Assembly (NCBI RefSeq): GCF_001436025.1
Contig: NZ_AZEQ01000005.1
Coordinates: 46,059-110,058, forward strand
Reading direction: 5' to 3'
DNA: 64,000 nucleotides
Origin: Limosilactobacillus mucosae DSM 13345
GTDB lineage: Bacteria > Bacillota > Bacilli > Lactobacillales > Lactobacillaceae
Part shown: one piece after another, positions 62,151 through 64,000 of the stretch
Layout of the letters: the number at the start of each line of letters is the position of its first letter
Numbering within the stretch: position 1 is the first letter of the stretch
Notes under the pieces: generated by a model
Databases searched by the model: none
Told to the model about the DNA's origin: nothing
Seen by the model: the letters and a program-made list of their open reading frames with translations, nothing else
Translations under genes and position numbers: made by a program

Positions 62151-62972
62151 CTACCAGTATTCGTTGTCCATTTGATACCGCGTCAGTCCGTTAGGGTCTG
62201 GCTGACCAGTCATCGGATTAATCTTTTCGGTGTAGTAAGGATCGTTCTTGTCTGGTTGGCCCTTTACTTTCTCGTTAAGGTAGTCTTCAAACTTCGTGCC
62301 AAACAGCGTTAACGGCCGTAGATATTTGTTCATCTTGTTGTCGTTCAGCCAAGTAGCAGTTTTCTTGTCGATAACCGTTTTGAAGTCATCAACCGTGAAT
62401 CCTTCTTTTAGCCTTGCTTGAACTAGCTGCTTGGTCTTTGGTGTAGTTGCTTTGTAGTGGCTATCTGTTTTTTCGTTCAGGTAGTCAATGATTGTTTTCG
62501 TTTTGTCAGCTACACCGTCAGGCTCTGCCTGACTATATATATCTTTTACTGTTCTATTCTTTGTTCTATTCTCTTGCTCTTTTACATAGCAATCTGCTGC
62601 TATACCCTCTAGCAAATTATTGCTATACCCCTCTAGCATTTCATTGCTATACCCTCTAGCATTTTTTTGCCATAGGGGGTTGAGAGTTATTTCACGGCCT
62701 TTGATTGCTTTTGAGTTAGGTTGATAAACATTCTTTACGTTGATCAGCCCTAACTCTTGCAGTTGCTTTACGCAATCAGTGATCGTTCTTGGCTTGCAAT
62801 GCAAACGCTCTGCCAGCGCCTTGTTGCTCATATAAAACTTCCCCGTTACGTTAAGCATTGAATAAATCTCACCGAATAATAGGATTGATTTATCTTTAAT
62901 GTTTGGCATATGAGCGACATCAGCCGGAATGTTTAAGAATAGTCGGCTTCCTTCGTATTTATCCATTGCCAT
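62151..62972 (-). CDS. Phage replisome organiser (RepA_N-like HTH)
   Basis: A 273-residue origin-binding protein. The N-terminal winged helix (KSILLFGEIYSMLNVTGKFYMSN, HCKPRTITDCVKQLQELGLI) is followed by a variable linker that contains the DNA iterons, and a C-terminal conserved phage domain (IIDYLNEKTDSHYK to WLNDNKMNKYLRPLTLFG) that probably contacts the helicase loader. AAGGGAG precedes the ATG. Confidence 0.88.
   Translation of the reverse strand: MAMDKYEGSRLFLNIPADVAHMPNIKDKSILLFGEIYSMLNVTGKFYMSNKALAERLHCKPRTITDCVKQLQELGLINVKNVYQPNSKAIKGREITLNPLWQKNARGYSNEMLEGYSNNLLEGIAADCYVKEQENRTKNRTVKDIYSQAEPDGVADKTKTIIDYLNEKTDSHYKATTPKTKQLVQARLKEGFTVDDFKTVIDKKTATWLNDNKMNKYLRPLTLFGTKFEDYLNEKVKGQPDKNDPYYTEKINPMTGQPDPNGLTRYQMDNEYW
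62598..62668. repeat. Iteron cluster, probable phage origin
   Basis: Three direct repeats start at 62598, 62621 and 62645 with the core TGCTATACCC(C)TCTAGCA, 23-24 nt apart, about two helical turns. A degenerate fourth copy may follow. Each core also has TGCTA/TAGCA dyad ends. They lie inside the replisome organiser gene, where temperate phages commonly have their origin. Confidence 0.8.
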
Positions 62973-63034
62973 AAGCTCCCTTCATGCTGATTGTTTGTTA
63001 AAATCTTGATATCAACTTTAAAGGTGGTGATTTT

Positions 63035-63283
63035 ATGAATTTAAAAAATGTTTACCGTTTAGCTAGTGTTGAATCAATTGATCTCGCTAATAAGCTGCTT
63101 GAACATGGTTGGAAATTGTTAAAAGTAACAACAACGAGTTATGCAGACGATAGATATATAGAACGTGGAATCTATCAGCATTCAACTAACTGTTTTATTC
63201 TTGGTGCTACTAAACAAATTTCAGACCAATATTCACAAATTGACGCGAAACACGAACTAGACAATGATCGGTGGGATTATTAA
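63035..63283 (+). CDS. Phage hypothetical protein on the plus strand, 82 residues
   Basis: The only prophage gene in the window on this strand. GGTGGTGA lies 4 nt before the ATG, and TGTTAAAAT upstream may be an extended -10 box. Starts MNLKNVYRLASVESIDLANKL. Phages often carry such a single counter-oriented gene near the replication module. It ends 4 nt inside the converging gene. Not recognised. Confidence 0.65.
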   Translation: MNLKNVYRLASVESIDLANKLLEHGWKLLKVTTTSYADDRYIERGIYQHSTNCFILGATKQISDQYSQIDAKHELDNDRWDY

Positions 63284-63489
63284 GGTTTCGCATGATAGTA
63301 AAGGCTGTTATCTGCATGGATAATGGCCTTTTGAATTTCTACATAGTCAAGGCCACTTTCACGGCATAAATTAGCGATGTCCTTTGCTAACTCTTTTGCT
63401 TCATCGCTAATGTCAATGCCCAATGGCGATAGCAATAACGTTCTTCTCAATCCTTGTGAATAAGCGTCCATTTCTTCTTTGAAGTCCAT
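63280..63489 (-). CDS. Phage hypothetical protein, 69 residues
   Basis: A small helical protein (KEEMDAYSQGLRRTLLLSP, AKELAKDIANLCRESGLDYVEI). GGAGG precedes the ATG. Lies between the HNHc nuclease and the replication genes. Not recognised. Confidence 0.6.
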   Translation of the reverse strand: MDFKEEMDAYSQGLRRTLLLSPLGIDISDEAKELAKDIANLCRESGLDYVEIQKAIIHADNSLYYHAKP

Positions 63490-63492
63490 TTT

Positions 63493-64000
63493 TTAATTTC
63501 CTCCTCTGTAATTTCCTTTCATGCCGATTCGTTTCAGTGTTTCGGCGTTAACCTTCACACCTAAGTTAGTTAAGCGATACTTCTTGCAAAACATTTGATA
63601 ACCAATTTGATGGAATTCCGTATGATGCACCCGGCATAAGGCTGATAATCTTGCCTGCGTATGGTCTAACTTGTTACGGTTACGACCCATGCCGACCTCA
63701 TCAATGTGGTTGATGTCAGCAGCACGACCGCAGATCAAGCAGCGCCTTTTTTGAATGCACTTGAATTGAAAATATGCTTCATCACGAGGCAACAATGGAT
63801 AGCCGTCGTTGATCGGAACCTGGTAATCGAAAATAAAATCGATCACCAAATTAATTAGTTCCGTTGCATCTGATACCGTGCTAACAGTATCGTTTGCCAA
63901 GCTAATTTCTTTCCCGGCAGTCTTTATCGTGTATTGAAGGTAAAAGTATTCCTTCAACCACTCAGCCGGTTCGCCTGACCAGCGATGAATATCGCTTAAC
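63493..64000 (-). CDS. HNHc nuclease, N-terminally cut by the window edge
   Basis: The frame is open to the right edge (LSDIHRWSGEPAEWLKEYFY...), so the start lies outside. The nuclease core has CLICGRAADINHIDEVGMGR and LCRVHHTEFHQIGYQMF, with zinc cysteines and catalytic histidines as in the putative HNHc family that accompanies phage single-strand annealing proteins. It should act in phage recombination. Confidence 0.83.
   Translation of the reverse strand, partial: LSDIHRWSGEPAEWLKEYFYLQYTIKTAGKEISLANDTVSTVSDATELINLVIDFIFDYQVPINDGYPLLPRDEAYFQFKCIQKRRCLICGRAADINHIDEVGMGRNRNKLDHTQARLSALCRVHHTEFHQIGYQMFCKKYRLTNLGVKVNAETLKRIGMKGNYRGGN

Larger units (their letters stand above)
32218..64000 (-). 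mobile_element. Siphovirus prophage, continuing past the right edge
   Basis: Replication, packaging, head, tail and lysis genes follow in the standard Lactobacillales temperate phage order, reading right to left. The lysis end lies beside the chromosomal Fic gene. Integrase, repressor and the far attachment site are not in the window. All late structural genes are intact apart from an intron interruption, so the element may be functional. Confidence 0.93.

Overview
The window is a low/moderate-GC Firmicute chromosome segment from a Lactobacillaceae member, most likely the Limosilactobacillus group (inference from protein families and gene order; the species is not determined). The left half (1-32 kb) is ordinary core genome. 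It holds a glycogen operon glgB-glgC-glgD-glgA-glgP (minus strand), RNase P RNA with gpsB and ypsA, the recU-pbp1A pair, a DMT transporter, a secreted DUF1002 protein, the dinG-ypmB-asnS-dnaD replication/translation cluster, the complete lower mevalonate pathway mvk-mvaD-pmk-fni, an OpuC-type osmolyte ABC transporter, a ROK fructokinase, a TetR-Spx-like pair, an RsmF-like rRNA methyltransferase and a Fic protein.

From about 32.2 kb to the right edge lies a siphovirus prophage, almost all on the minus strand, so the phage map reads from right to left. Its order is: HNHc nuclease (cut by the window edge), replisome organiser with internal iterons, DnaC-like loader, RusA, many small early/middle genes, an orphan cytosine-MTase-like protein, ArpU late regulator, a 0.7-kb region without protein genes, terS-terL-portal-MuF, scaffold, capsid, connectors, tail genes, tape measure, Dit, Tal, baseplate/fibre genes, holin, endolysin, and a terminal accessory cassette. 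Integrase and repressor are not seen and should lie beyond 64 kb.

The most interesting parts are in the prophage. (1) The gene for the HK97-gp10-like protein is interrupted by a 982-nt group I intron whose P1, P10 and terminal G can be read directly, and which carries a homing endonuclease with a hairpin over its ribosome binding site. (2) The region without protein genes upstream of the terminase genes can fold into many long helices, with two identical GNRA-capped hairpins and two T-loop-like hairpins beside a tRNA-like element. It looks like a large phage ncRNA of the GOLLD/ROOL kind. (3) Three consecutive baseplate/fibre genes are cut inside FN3 domains, twice at the same B-C loop, so that each protein ends with the N-terminal half of an FN3 fold completed by the next protein. 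(4) The MuF head protein has a C-terminal extension that looks like a polymorphic toxin, followed by an overlapping small gene as candidate immunity. (5) An independently promoted cassette at the phage end encodes two membrane microproteins with the same C-terminus plus an HTH protein. (6) A -1 frameshift site links the two tail chaperone genes.

Start sites were adjusted where a Shine-Dalgarno sequence clearly chose another codon. Eight genes shorter than about 60 codons, found by direct reading, are included.
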